Shown: one piece after another, positions 43,577 to 51,485 of the stretch
Layout: each line of letters opens with the position of its first letter
How positions within the stretch are numbered: position 1 is the stretch's first letter
Assembly: GCA_017554615.1 (NCBI GenBank)
Contig: JAFZHY010000002.1
Span: forward strand, 1 to 64,000
DNA length: 64,000 nucleotides
Reading direction: 5' to 3'
Source of the DNA: Clostridia bacterium
GTDB lineage: Bacteria > Bacillota > Clostridia > UMGS1840 > HGM11507
Made by a program: the position numbers and the translations under genes
Notes under the pieces: model-generated
What the model was told of the DNA's origin: nothing
The model's input: only the letters and a program-made list of their open reading frames with translations
The model's database searches: none

Positions 43577-45040
43577 ATGAATTTTTTTGATACAGATGTT
43601 CAGGAACTTAAGTATAATGTGTTAAAAGAAGTGGCAAAATTAGCCTACAATGATGATTTAACGCCCCAGAAGTTACTTGACATTGCTGAAATAATTGTTC
43701 CCGACGGGGAAGCAAAAATGCGTTGCTGCATTTATAAAGAAAGAGCAATAGTTAACGAAAGAGTTAAACTTGCTTTAGGTGGAGACAGAACTACAACAAA
43801 TATGGTTGAAGTATTAAAAATTGCCTGTGATGAATGTCCTATCGACGGAATTCAGATCACTCCGTCTTGCAGAGGATGTATTGCTCACCGTTGTCAGAAT
43901 GCCTGTCCTAAAGATGCTATAAGAATAGTTGACAGAAAAGCAGTTATAGATAAATCAAAATGTATAGAATGCGGAAAATGCCTTGCTGCATGTCCTTATT
44001 CTGCTATTGTAAAAAATGTTCGACCATGCGTAAAAGCATGTGTGCCAAAGGCTATATCTATAAACAAAGAAAACCATAAGGCGATTATAAGCGAAGAAAA
44101 ATGTATTTCCTGCGGTGCGTGTGTTTACCAGTGTCCGTTTGGTGCTATTGTGGATAAATCATTTATAACAGATGCAATAAAGATTTTAAGAGATTCAGAA
44201 AATAACACTAAATATAAAGTTTATGCAGTTATTGCCCCATCTCTTGCAAGTCAGTATTCTTCTATTAACGAAATTACTATGGGTAAGGTTATCTCTGCTA
44301 TTAAAGAGTTAGGCTTCCACGCTGTTGTAGAGGCGGCACAAGGCGCAGATGTTACTGCTTTTCTTGAAGCAAAGGAACTTTCAGAAAAAGGCTTTTTAAC
44401 TTCTTCCTGTTGCCCTGCTTTTGTAGGATATATTGAAAAACATTTCCCTAAATTAAAAGAAAATGTTTCACATAATTTATCCCCTATGGCTCAGATTTCA
44501 AAAATTATAAAGGAAAATGACCCTGACGCCAAAACTGTATTTATAGGCCCTTGTATTTCCAAAAAAGGCGAAACAAGAAAAGAAAGTGTTGCTCCATATG
44601 TTGATTGCACCATCACTTTTGAAGAAATGCAGGCAATGTTTGATGCAAAAAATATTGATATAGCATCACTTAACGAAACATCTCTTGAAACATCTTCTTA
44701 CTTCGGAAGAATATTTGCACACTGCGGAGGGCTTTCTGAAGCAGTTAATCAGGCTCTTAAAGAGCATGGCATCAAAGAAGAAGATTTCAAATGCGAACCT
44801 GTATCATGTAACGGTATCAATGACTGTAAGACAGTACTTTTAAAAGCATCAAAAGGTTTGCTTAAAGAAAACTTTATTGAGGGAATGATTTGTAATGGTG
44901 GATGTATAGGCGGTCCTGCTTGTTTATCTCACAGCGCAAAAGATTATAACCTTGTTAAACAATACGGTATGGAAGCAAAAGATAAAACTATTTCTACTTC
45001 AATATCTGCTCTTAACAGTAAAGATTTAGATAATATGTAA
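43577..45040 (+). CDS. Monomeric [FeFe] hydrogenase, group B
   Basis: 487 residues. An N-terminal cysteine-rich region (CRGCIAHRCQNAC, 98-110) precedes two 4Fe-4S ferredoxin motifs, CIECGKCLAACP (129-140) and CISCGACVYQCP (176-187). The H-cluster signatures are TSSCCPAF (275-282), IGPCISKKGE (323-332) and EGMICNGGCIGGPAC (435-449). The variant L2 (GPCISKK rather than MPCTAKK) and the short size fit group B. It evolves or takes up H2 with ferredoxin, in the cytoplasm. HydE at 1584 is its likely maturase. Confidence 0.92.
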   Translation: MNFFDTDVQELKYNVLKEVAKLAYNDDLTPQKLLDIAEIIVPDGEAKMRCCIYKERAIVNERVKLALGGDRTTTNMVEVLKIACDECPIDGIQITPSCRGCIAHRCQNACPKDAIRIVDRKAVIDKSKCIECGKCLAACPYSAIVKNVRPCVKACVPKAISINKENHKAIISEEKCISCGACVYQCPFGAIVDKSFITDAIKILRDSENNTKYKVYAVIAPSLASQYSSINEITMGKVISAIKELGFHAVVEAAQGADVTAFLEAKELSEKGFLTSSCCPAFVGYIEKHFPKLKENVSHNLSPMAQISKIIKENDPDAKTVFIGPCISKKGETRKESVAPYVDCTITFEEMQAMFDAKNIDIASLNETSLETSSYFGRIFAHCGGLSEAVNQALKEHGIKEEDFKCEPVSCNGINDCKTVLLKASKGLLKENFIEGMICNGGCIGGPACLSHSAKDYNLVKQYGMEAKDKTISTSISALNSKDLDNM

Positions 45041-45050
45041 AATCAAATTA

Positions 45051-45083
45051 AAAAAGACGGTGTATAAACACCGTCCTTTTTTT
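45051..45083. terminator. Bidirectional terminator between hydrogenase and symporter genes
   Basis: GACGGTGT, loop ataa (45064-45067), then ACACCGTC, with an A-run before and a T-run after; it serves both convergent genes. Confidence 0.9.
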
Positions 45084-45087
45084 ACTT

Positions 45088-46617
45088 TTACATATTTTTT
45101 AATTTTTCTTCCTGTTCTTTCTGGATATCAGAAAATGCAGAAATCATAGGCTTAATATCTTTTCCTTTAAATCTTCTGTCGATATAGTTATCGGTAATCT
45201 TTTTAACAAGACCTGATAATACTATAACACCTATTAAGTTAGGAACCATCATAAGACCGTTGAATGTGTCTGAAATATCCCATGCTAAAGATGAAGTTAA
45301 AAGTGCACCACATAGCATTGTTAAAAGATGAAGAACTTTATAAGCCTTAACAGATTTTGTTCCAAATAAGTATTCCCATGCTTTAGAACCGTAGTGGTCC
45401 CAACCTAAAACAGTAGTGAAGGCAAAAAGCAATATTGCAATAGCAATAAATCTTTCTCCCCAGATACCGAAAATTCCTGAAAATGCTTTTGCAACTAAAG
45501 TTGCATCTGTTGCACCTTCTGCTACTAATGCACCTGTATTTAAGTCAATAACACCTGATGTTAAAATTACAAGAGCAGTCATAGTACATACTATCATAGT
45601 ATCTGCAAAAACCTCAAAAATACCCCAGATACCCTGTTTAACAGGTTCTATAACATTGGAATTAGAGTGAACCATAACAGATGAACCTAAACCTGCTTCA
45701 TTAGAGAATACCCCTCTTTTACAACCGTATGTAACTATATCTTTAACAACAATACCTGTAGCACCACCAAGCGCAGCAGGAACTGTAAATGCATATTTAA
45801 ATATAGATATAAACGCGGCACCTATATTGGAAATATTAACTAAAATAACAGTAAGTGAACCTAAAATAAAAAGAACGACCATTACAGGCACAACTTTTTC
45901 TGCAAAGTTAGCAATTCTTTTTAGTCCTCCAAGAATTATAAGACCTGCAATAATAAATAATACAATACCTATAACAAGATGATACATAGAAATTGTATCA
46001 TAAAGAATATTTGAAGATAAAGAAGGAATATCAAAAGCAGAAACAATATTAACAACTATTTTGTTAATCTGCCCCATTGAGCCTATACCGAATGATGCAA
46101 GGATACAGAATATTGAAAATAAAACAGCAAGAATTTTACCGATTTCTTTGCATCCTTTTTTGCTTCCTAACCCATCCTGAAGAAAATACATTGCTCCGCC
46201 TGACCATTCTCCGTCAATATTTTTTCTTCTGTAAAAAATACCTAATACATTTTCAGAATAGTTTGTCATCATCCCAAAAAATGCTGCAACCCACATCCAG
46301 AACACAGCCCCTGGACCACCACCAACAATAGCAGCGGCAACCCCTGCGATATTACCTACGCCGATAGTTGCGGCAAGTGCTGTACATAAGGCCTGAAACT
46401 GAGAAATTGATTTACCCTTTACATGACCTGAAACGTCTTTTTTAAATAAACTTCCCAATGTTTCTGACATCCAATGACCAATTTTTGTTACCTGAAAAAC
46501 TTTGGTAACAAGTGTCATCAGTATCCCTGTTGCAAGAAGAAGATATAATCCCTTCCCCCATACAAAACTGTTAATGGAATCATTAAATTCCGTTAAACTA
46601 CTTAAAAAATTACCCAT
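45088..46617 (-). CDS. Sodium:alanine/glycine symporter (AGCS family)
   Basis: 509 residues with about eleven membrane spans. TALAATIGVGNIAGVAAAIVGGGPGAVFWMW and the NYSENVLG region are the AGCS signature; SNEAGLGSS is also present. It takes up alanine or glycine with Na+. The glycine riboswitch upstream argues that glycine is the physiological substrate, used or exported when plentiful. The Na+ gradient could come from the OadB pump. Confidence 0.93.
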   Translation of the reverse strand: MGNFLSSLTEFNDSINSFVWGKGLYLLLATGILMTLVTKVFQVTKIGHWMSETLGSLFKKDVSGHVKGKSISQFQALCTALAATIGVGNIAGVAAAIVGGGPGAVFWMWVAAFFGMMTNYSENVLGIFYRRKNIDGEWSGGAMYFLQDGLGSKKGCKEIGKILAVLFSIFCILASFGIGSMGQINKIVVNIVSAFDIPSLSSNILYDTISMYHLVIGIVLFIIAGLIILGGLKRIANFAEKVVPVMVVLFILGSLTVILVNISNIGAAFISIFKYAFTVPAALGGATGIVVKDIVTYGCKRGVFSNEAGLGSSVMVHSNSNVIEPVKQGIWGIFEVFADTMIVCTMTALVILTSGVIDLNTGALVAEGATDATLVAKAFSGIFGIWGERFIAIAILLFAFTTVLGWDHYGSKAWEYLFGTKSVKAYKVLHLLTMLCGALLTSSLAWDISDTFNGLMMVPNLIGVIVLSGLVKKITDNYIDRRFKGKDIKPMISAFSDIQKEQEEKLKNM

Positions 46618-46685
46618 TTTTTTCTCCTTCTGCTAAGATTAAAGTTAAATTAAACGATAACCCTTCCAGAGTTTATTAAACTACA

Positions 46686-46721
46686 ATAAAAAATGGGGAG
46701 TTTACACACAGAAAACTCCCC
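46686..46721 (-). terminator. Terminator in the glycine riboswitch expression platform
   Basis: GGGGAGTTT (46695-46703) and AAACTCCCC (46713-46721) form a 9-bp stem followed on the minus strand by T-rich sequence. It lies between the aptamers and the symporter, so glycine binding probably decides whether it forms. Confidence 0.85.
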
Positions 46722-46749
46722 GTAAAATAAAGCAATTTAATACTTCTTT

Positions 46750-46932
46750 CTCCGTCCTTTTGCCTGAGAGATTAACTTACAAATGTAAGTTTTGCACCTT
46801 CGGCATCCTCTTTTCTTAATTTAAGAATGGACTTCTCCGGAGCGCTATCCGTTTGCAGTCTTTACCATATAAAGCACCTGAGAGCGTTACTCCTTCGGCG
46901 GGCTGACCCTTTTCCTGCATCCTTCGCTTAGC
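46750..46932 (-). promoter_or_regulatory. Tandem glycine riboswitch
   Basis: Two glycine aptamers in series, read leftward. The first holds GCCGAAGGAGTAACGC, CTCTCAGG and its closing segments (about 46845-46932). The second holds GCCGAAGGTGCAAAAC, CTCTCAGGCAAAAGGAC and closes with GGAG (about 46750-46842). A promoter lies upstream and a terminator downstream. Glycine normally switches these on (family knowledge). Confidence 0.95.
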
Positions 46933-46949
46933 ACATATATTTTTTTAAA

Positions 46950-46978
46950 AGTATATCATTAAATTTAGCAGTTGTCAA
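46950..46978 (-). promoter_or_regulatory. Promoter of the glycine riboswitch transcript
   Basis: TTGACA, a 17-base spacer and TATACT on the minus strand, about 20 bases before the first aptamer. Confidence 0.85.
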
Positions 46979-47001
46979 CCTTTAATAAACATTTTAAATT
47001 A

Positions 47002-48480
47002 TTAAAGAATTATACAAATAAGCCCACCTGAGCCTTCGTTTATAATCTTCTGCAGAGTTTCCTGCATTTTTACCTGAGCGTCTTCAGGCATTTTAGAAAG
47101 TTTATTATGCAGTCCTTCATTAACAAGTTCGTGTAAAGATTTACCAAAAATATTTGACGACCATATAGATTTAGGGTCTGCTTCAAATTCTTTTAAAAGA
47201 TAATGTACAAGTTCTTCTGATTGTTTTTCTGTTCCTACAATCGGAGAAACCTCTGTTTCAATATCTGCTTTTATCATATGGATTGACGGTGCAGATGCTT
47301 TTAATCTTACACCGAATTTATTACCCTGTTTTACAATCTCAGGCTCTTCCAATGTAAGTTCGTCTATTGACGGAGATACTATTCCGTATCCTTTACGGTT
47401 AACATCTGCCATTGCATAACTGAATTTGTCATATTCTTTTTTCATTTTTGAAAGTTCGGTTAACACTGTTAATAAATCTTTATCATTCTCAATACTAAGT
47501 TCAGTATTTTCGCTTAGTATCTTATAGAATAATTCGTCTTTTAAATCAAGTTTTATAAGTACTGTTCCCTCGCCCAGATTACAGTCTGAAATACCCGTAT
47601 ATTTTACAAAATCATAATTTTTAAGTAAATCTATAATACTTCTTATATCATTGACTTTATAAGCATCCTTTATAACTTCCTTAATTGAACGGCAAATTTC
47701 GCTCTTTAGCCAGTTTGTAGGCGCAAGTGAAGATAGCCAGTCAGGAGTGTCAAACCACACTTCTTTAACAGGAAACTCATTAAGAACTGCGCCTATAATA
47801 TCCAAAAGTTCATTTTTTGTTATATTAAGGCAGTTTATTGCCATTACAGGAACCGAATATTTCCTTGAAAGTTCTTCTTTTAGCATTATACTTTCAGGCG
47901 AAGTCGGGTTAACGCAGTTTAAAAGCACAACAAACGGTTTGCCTATTTGTTTAAGTTCGCCGATTACTCTTTCTTCTGCTTCAACATAGTCTTCACGCTC
48001 AATTTCTGATACTGACCCGTCAGTTGTTATAACAAGTCCTATGGTTGAATGGTCGCATATAACCTTTTTTGTTCCAAGTTCTGCCGCCTTTATAAAAGGT
48101 ATAGGCTCAGGATACCACGGTGTATTAACCATTCTTGGCTCTTCATTTTCAATATGACCTAATGCAGAATCAACCACATATCCTACACAGTCAATCATTC
48201 TTACATTAAAATTAACATTATCTTGTGTTTTGATTTTAATTGCCTCGTTTGGAATAAATTTAGGCTCGGTGGTCATAATCGTCTTCCCTTTTGCACTCTG
48301 AGGAAGTTCGTCCTTTGCCCTTTCCTTTTTAAATTCGTTGGAAATATTAGGTATAACAAGTTGGTCCATAAAGTTTTTTATAAAAGTTGATTTACCTGTT
48401 CTTACAGGACCTACAACACCTATGTAAATATCTCCCTGCGTTCTTTTTGCCACATCTTCTAACACATTATACTGTTCCAT
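47002..48480 (-). CDS. spoIVA: Stage IV sporulation protein A
   Basis: 492 residues, standard length. The N-terminal P-loop GPVRTGKST (24-32) belongs to its ATPase domain; FMDQLVIPNI, DCVGYVVDSALG and the C-terminal LHELVNEGLHNKLSKMP stretch are conserved. The protein uses ATP to polymerise on the forespore and form the spore coat basement layer, and is made in the mother cell. It is strong evidence that the organism sporulates. A GGAGGATA site precedes the start. I did not find a convincing SigE promoter. Confidence 0.96.
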   Translation of the reverse strand: MEQYNVLEDVAKRTQGDIYIGVVGPVRTGKSTFIKNFMDQLVIPNISNEFKKERAKDELPQSAKGKTIMTTEPKFIPNEAIKIKTQDNVNFNVRMIDCVGYVVDSALGHIENEEPRMVNTPWYPEPIPFIKAAELGTKKVICDHSTIGLVITTDGSVSEIEREDYVEAEERVIGELKQIGKPFVVLLNCVNPTSPESIMLKEELSRKYSVPVMAINCLNITKNELLDIIGAVLNEFPVKEVWFDTPDWLSSLAPTNWLKSEICRSIKEVIKDAYKVNDIRSIIDLLKNYDFVKYTGISDCNLGEGTVLIKLDLKDELFYKILSENTELSIENDKDLLTVLTELSKMKKEYDKFSYAMADVNRKGYGIVSPSIDELTLEEPEIVKQGNKFGVRLKASAPSIHMIKADIETEVSPIVGTEKQSEELVHYLLKEFEADPKSIWSSNIFGKSLHELVNEGLHNKLSKMPEDAQVKMQETLQKIINEGSGGLICIIL

Positions 48481-48588
48481 ATATATCCTCCCTAATTTGT
48501 AAATTATGTACAGGTTAATATATATATATTAGAAATATTTGTATTTTATTACTTTTTAAAAAAAGCCTTAATTCTCTTATATTTTAGT

Positions 48589-48617
48589 TTGACAAAACGT
48601 GCCATTAGTGGTATCAT
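48589..48617 (+). promoter_or_regulatory. Promoter of nagB
   Basis: TTGACA, a 17-base spacer and TATCAT, 40 bases before the chosen ATG. Confidence 0.8.
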
Positions 48618-48657
48618 TGTGTATAGAAAAAAATTTATATTTATGGAGGAAGACAAA

Positions 48658-49410
48658 ATGTTAGCAAAAACAAGTTTTAAAGTAAACACATTCCCTACAA
48701 GAAAAGAAATGGGTTTAGCAGCTGCTGAAGACTGTAAAGCAAAAATTATTGCTCTTTTAAAAGAAAAAGAAGAAATCAATATGATTTTTGCTGCTGCTCC
48801 ATCTCAGAACGAATTTTTAGAAAGTTTATTAGCATGTGAAGAAATTGATTTCACAAGAATCAATGCTTTCCATATGGACGAATATATCGGATTACCTGCA
48901 GGTGCTCCTCAGGGATTTGGTCAGTTCTTAAAAGACAGACTTTTTGGAAAAGCACCTTTCAAAACTGTTAACTACTTAAACGGTAACGCAGAAGATCCTC
49001 AGGCAGAATGTGAAAGATATTCTAAATTATTAAGAGATAACCCTACTGATATCGTTTGCTTAGGTATCGGTGAAAACGGACACATCGCTTTCAACGACCC
49101 TCACGTTGCATTCTTTAATGACCCTGCAATGGTTAAAATCGTTGAACTTGACAATGTTTGCCGTCAGCAGCAGGTTAATGACGGATGCTTCAACTCTATT
49201 GACGAAGTTCCTACTCACGCATTAACTCTTACTGTTCCAACTCTTAAAAATGTTGACTGCCACATCTGTATCGTTCCTGCTCCTACAAAAGCAGAAGCAG
49301 TTAAAAACACAGTTTACGGTGAAATCACAGAAAAATGCCCTGCATCTATTATGAGATTATCAAAAGATGTTAACATCTATCTTGATGCTGACAGTTCAAG
49401 TTTATTATAA
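48658..49410 (+). CDS. nagB: Glucosamine-6-phosphate deaminase
   Basis: 250 residues from ATG 48658-48660 with a GGAGG site; a longer frame would start inside the promoter. FHMDEYIG (72-79, general acid-base Asp) and GIGENGHIAFND (135-146, with the catalytic His141) are the NagB signature. It deaminates glucosamine-6-phosphate to fructose-6-phosphate and ammonia. No nagA is adjacent. Codon choice is GC-richer and more biased (CTGC, GTT, ATC) than in neighbours, typical of a highly expressed gene. Confidence 0.92.
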   Translation: MLAKTSFKVNTFPTRKEMGLAAAEDCKAKIIALLKEKEEINMIFAAAPSQNEFLESLLACEEIDFTRINAFHMDEYIGLPAGAPQGFGQFLKDRLFGKAPFKTVNYLNGNAEDPQAECERYSKLLRDNPTDIVCLGIGENGHIAFNDPHVAFFNDPAMVKIVELDNVCRQQQVNDGCFNSIDEVPTHALTLTVPTLKNVDCHICIVPAPTKAEAVKNTVYGEITEKCPASIMRLSKDVNIYLDADSSSLL

Positions 49411-49433
49411 GATTATACTAAATCTTACATATT

Positions 49434-49464
49434 AAAAAAGTTTGGAGAAATCCAAACTTTTTTT
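49434..49464 (+). terminator. Terminator of nagB
   Basis: AAGTTTGGA, GAAA loop and TCCAAACTT followed by a run of T. Confidence 0.9.
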
Positions 49465-49472
49465 GTGCAAAA

Positions 49473-49513
49473 AAAAGAGTTTATCAGGTATTTTTTACCT
49501 AATAAACTCTTTT
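49473..49513 (-). terminator. Terminator of the infC-rpmI-rplT operon
   Basis: A long stem AAAAGAGTTTAT-c-AGGT with ACCT-a-ATAAACTCTTTT (49473-49489 with 49497-49513), with A and T runs at the ends; it lies 9 bases past rplT. Confidence 0.85.
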
Positions 49514-49522
49514 AAACTTTAA

Positions 49523-49876
49523 TTATAAACTTGCTTTTGCTTTTTCAACTAATTCTGTAAACGCTTTAGCGTCAGAAACAGCGATTTCAGCTAACATTTT
49601 TCTGTTAAGAGTAATGTCTGCTTTTTTAAGACCGTTCATAAATCTTGAATAACTGATACCGTTCATTCTTGCAGCGGCATTGATTCTTGCTATCCATAAT
49701 TTTCTGAAATCTCTCTTCTTCTGTTTTCTTCCGATGTAAGAGTAAACTAATGATTTCATAACAGCCTGGTTGGCAGTTCTATATAGTTTACTTTTAGCAC
49801 CTCTATAACCTTTAGCTAATTTTAAAATCTTTTTATGTCTTTTTCTGGTGTTCATAGCACCTTTAACTCTAGCCAT
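49523..49876 (-). CDS. rplT: 50S ribosomal protein L20
   Basis: 117 residues, normal length. [20 protein letters not shown], the basic N-terminal helix, and the globular C-terminal RNA-binding part ([27 protein letters not shown]) are complete. L20 organises 23S rRNA domain II early in assembly and in Bacillota represses its own operon by binding the leader, which fits the leader found at 50727-50868. Confidence 0.98.
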   Translation of the reverse strand: MARVKGAMNTRKRHKKILKLAKGYRGAKSKLYRTANQAVMKSLVYSYIGRKQKKRDFRKLWIARINAAARMNGISYSRFMNGLKKADITLNRKMLAEIAVSDAKAFTELVEKAKASL

Positions 49877-49905
49877 TGACTTTTACCTCCAATCACTTCT
49901 TAATC

Positions 49906-50103
49906 TTATTTGTAAGGAATTAACTTTTTGATAACTGCTTCATTTGCAGGACATGCATAAGAAATTTTTCTTAAAGCTCTTTTTCTTTTTGTGGTTTTCT
50001 TAGTTAAAATGTGTCTTCTGAAAGCACTTGTTTTTTTAACTTTACCGGATTTTGTTAAGCTGAATCTTTTTGCAGCTCCTCTATGAGTTTTAATTTTTCC
50101 CAT
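49906..50103 (-). CDS. rpmI: 50S ribosomal protein L35
   Basis: 65 residues. [21 protein letters not shown] and [16 protein letters not shown] are the family hallmarks; strongly basic. It lies between infC and rplT, the conserved order. Confidence 0.98.
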   Translation of the reverse strand: MGKIKTHRGAAKRFSLTKSGKVKKTSAFRRHILTKKTTKRKRALRKISYACPANEAVIKKLIPYK

Positions 50104-50153
50104 TTTAATTCGCTCCTCTCGGTTTTATAATATATTCTTTTAAAATTTTTAGC

Positions 50154-50666
50154 TTATGCTTTTGGGCCTAAATAAGCCGCCATATTTCTGCCTTCCATTT
50201 TAGGTTGCTTTTCTACAACACAACTATCGGTAGCCCCTTCAATAAATCTTTCCAAAAGTTTCAAGCCAAGTTCAGTATGCGCCATTTCTCTTCCTCTGAA
50301 TTTAACAGAAACCTTAACTTTATTTCCTGATTTAAGGAATTTAACTGCCTGATTAAGTTTAGTATTAAAATCGTGAGTATCAATAGACATTGAAAGCCTT
50401 ACTTCTTTAACACTTATAACTTTTTGGTTTTTCTTAGATTCTTTTTCTTTCTTCGCTTGTTCAAATCTGTATTTGCCATAGTCCATAATTCTGCATACAG
50501 GCGGTTCTGCCTGTGGGGCAATCATAACCAAGTCAAGATTTTTGCCACTTGCAACTTCTAAGGCTTCTTTTGATGACATAATACCAAGCTGCGAACCATC
50601 TGAATCTATAACCCTGATTTCGGCATTTTTAATAGATTCGTTGATTTGTAATTCCTTGCTACTAAT
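50154..50666 (-). CDS. infC: Translation initiation factor IF-3, AUU start codon
   Basis: 170 residues when begun at ATT 50664-50666. The frame runs upstream of the first ATG (50577-50579) with typical IF-3 sequence: SSKELQINESIKNAEIRVID and then the N-terminal domain. GGAGGTG lies 8 bases before the ATT, and no ATG, GTG or TTG precedes. An AUU start is the classic autoregulatory device of infC: IF-3 rejects its own non-standard start. The C-terminal domain (KVSVKFRGREMAH) binds the 30S platform. It is first in infC-rpmI-rplT. Confidence 0.95.
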   Translation of the reverse strand: MSSKELQINESIKNAEIRVIDSDGSQLGIMSSKEALEVASGKNLDLVMIAPQAEPPVCRIMDYGKYRFEQAKKEKESKKNQKVISVKEVRLSMSIDTHDFNTKLNQAVKFLKSGNKVKVSVKFRGREMAHTELGLKLLERFIEGATDSCVVEKQPKMEGRNMAAYLGPKA

Positions 50667-50726
50667 AGGAAAGCACCTCCATAAAATTAAAATATCAGCA
50701 TAATCTGAATTCTTTGTGAATTACAC

Positions 50727-50839
50727 AAAAAATGACGAGCAGAAATATTCCGCTCGTCAAAATAATCAAAGTCATCTAAACCTTAAACACGCATTTGCTT
50801 TAAGGTGAGAAGCGGAAAACTTCTTCTTGCTACCAGAAA
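50727..50839 (-). promoter_or_regulatory. Leader of the infC-rpmI-rplT operon with attenuator (L20-type leader)
   Basis: The transcript leader between promoter and infC has paired segments (GAAG.../CTTCTCACC and ACCTTAAAGC.../GTTTAAGGT) that resemble the L20 leader. It is followed by a strong terminator TGACGAGC/GCTCGTCA (50733-50759) with a T-run on the exit side. This fits feedback by L20. The leader class is assigned by eye. Confidence 0.7.
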
Positions 50840-50868
50840 ATGATATCATATATAAATTAAAATGTCAA
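50840..50868 (-). promoter_or_regulatory. Promoter of the infC-rpmI-rplT operon
   Basis: TTGACA, a 17-base spacer and TATCAT on the minus strand, 174 bases upstream of the AUU start. Confidence 0.85.
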
Positions 50869-50880
50869 CACTTTTTTTAT

Positions 50881-51384
50881 TTATTTTTTGTTAGGTTTTG
50901 ATGCGTTGGCAATATGTAGACCTAATACAAGACCTGTAACAACTGTTGCAACAACCTGAACTACTAAATGCACCTGCCATAAAAGACCACATCTTAATAC
51001 AGGAACTGCGATATACATAATAACACCAATTATGCTTATAACTACAGGAGTAATAGCAGCAATATATGTTTTTCTCTGGAAAATGTATAACGCTAAAGCA
51101 AGAATTGCAAGTAAGCACTGAAGATTAGGTAATAAAATAATATTATTCATTAACATATCATAATCAGAAGATAATGATTTAGCAGTATCTAAAACCCCAG
51201 GATATGTTTCAGGTAACCATTCATATGAAAATAATGAAAGTGTTTCTTTACCGTCTGCTACAGGATTTACGCTTATTGCATCACCCTCAACAACAAAGAA
51301 AGGAAGAAAATGCAATGCAACAACTATCACTATCATAAGTATACCGATTGTATTCCATAATGTAGGTGAAAATTTCTTTAACAT
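50881..51384 (-). CDS. Hypothetical membrane protein with four spans
   Basis: 167 residues. About four hydrophobic spans (near 13-32, 83-102, 106-124, 135-157); an extracytoplasmic loop of about 50 residues follows the first. Not recognised. It has its own TTGACA-17-TACTAT promoter and a GGAGG site and stands alone, so it is likely a real, regulated gene. Residual similarity in design to the other unknown membrane protein at 59100 is weak. Confidence 0.65.
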   Translation of the reverse strand: MLKKFSPTLWNTIGILMIVIVVALHFLPFFVVEGDAISVNPVADGKETLSLFSYEWLPETYPGVLDTAKSLSSDYDMLMNNIILLPNLQCLLAILALALYIFQRKTYIAAITPVVISIIGVIMYIAVPVLRCGLLWQVHLVVQVVATVVTGLVLGLHIANASKPNKK

Positions 51385-51415
51385 AATAAAAAACCTCCCA
51401 AATAATCTTTATCAT

Positions 51416-51444
51416 ATAGTACCATATAAGGTATAAATTGTCAA
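51416..51444 (-). promoter_or_regulatory. Promoter of the hypothetical membrane protein
   Basis: TTGACA, a 17-base spacer and TACTAT on the minus strand, 32 bases before the start. Confidence 0.8.
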
Positions 51445-51456
51445 GTTATTTAACTT

Positions 51457-51485
51457 AAAAATAAGCAGTTACACACTTATTTTTT
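51457..51485 (-). terminator. Possible terminator of the murJ-csaB operon
   Basis: AAAAATAAG (51457-51465) pairs with CTTATTTTT (51476-51484), overlapping the csaB stop codon. The stem is A/T-rich, so weak. Confidence 0.45.

Noticed and set aside
48481-48548. SigE promoter for spoIVA
   Set aside because: AT-rich sequence with partial -35 and -10 resemblance but wrong spacing; I cannot support it.
48549-48779. Minus-strand frame opposite the nagB start
   Set aside because: It is antisense to the conserved start of nagB and covers its promoter.
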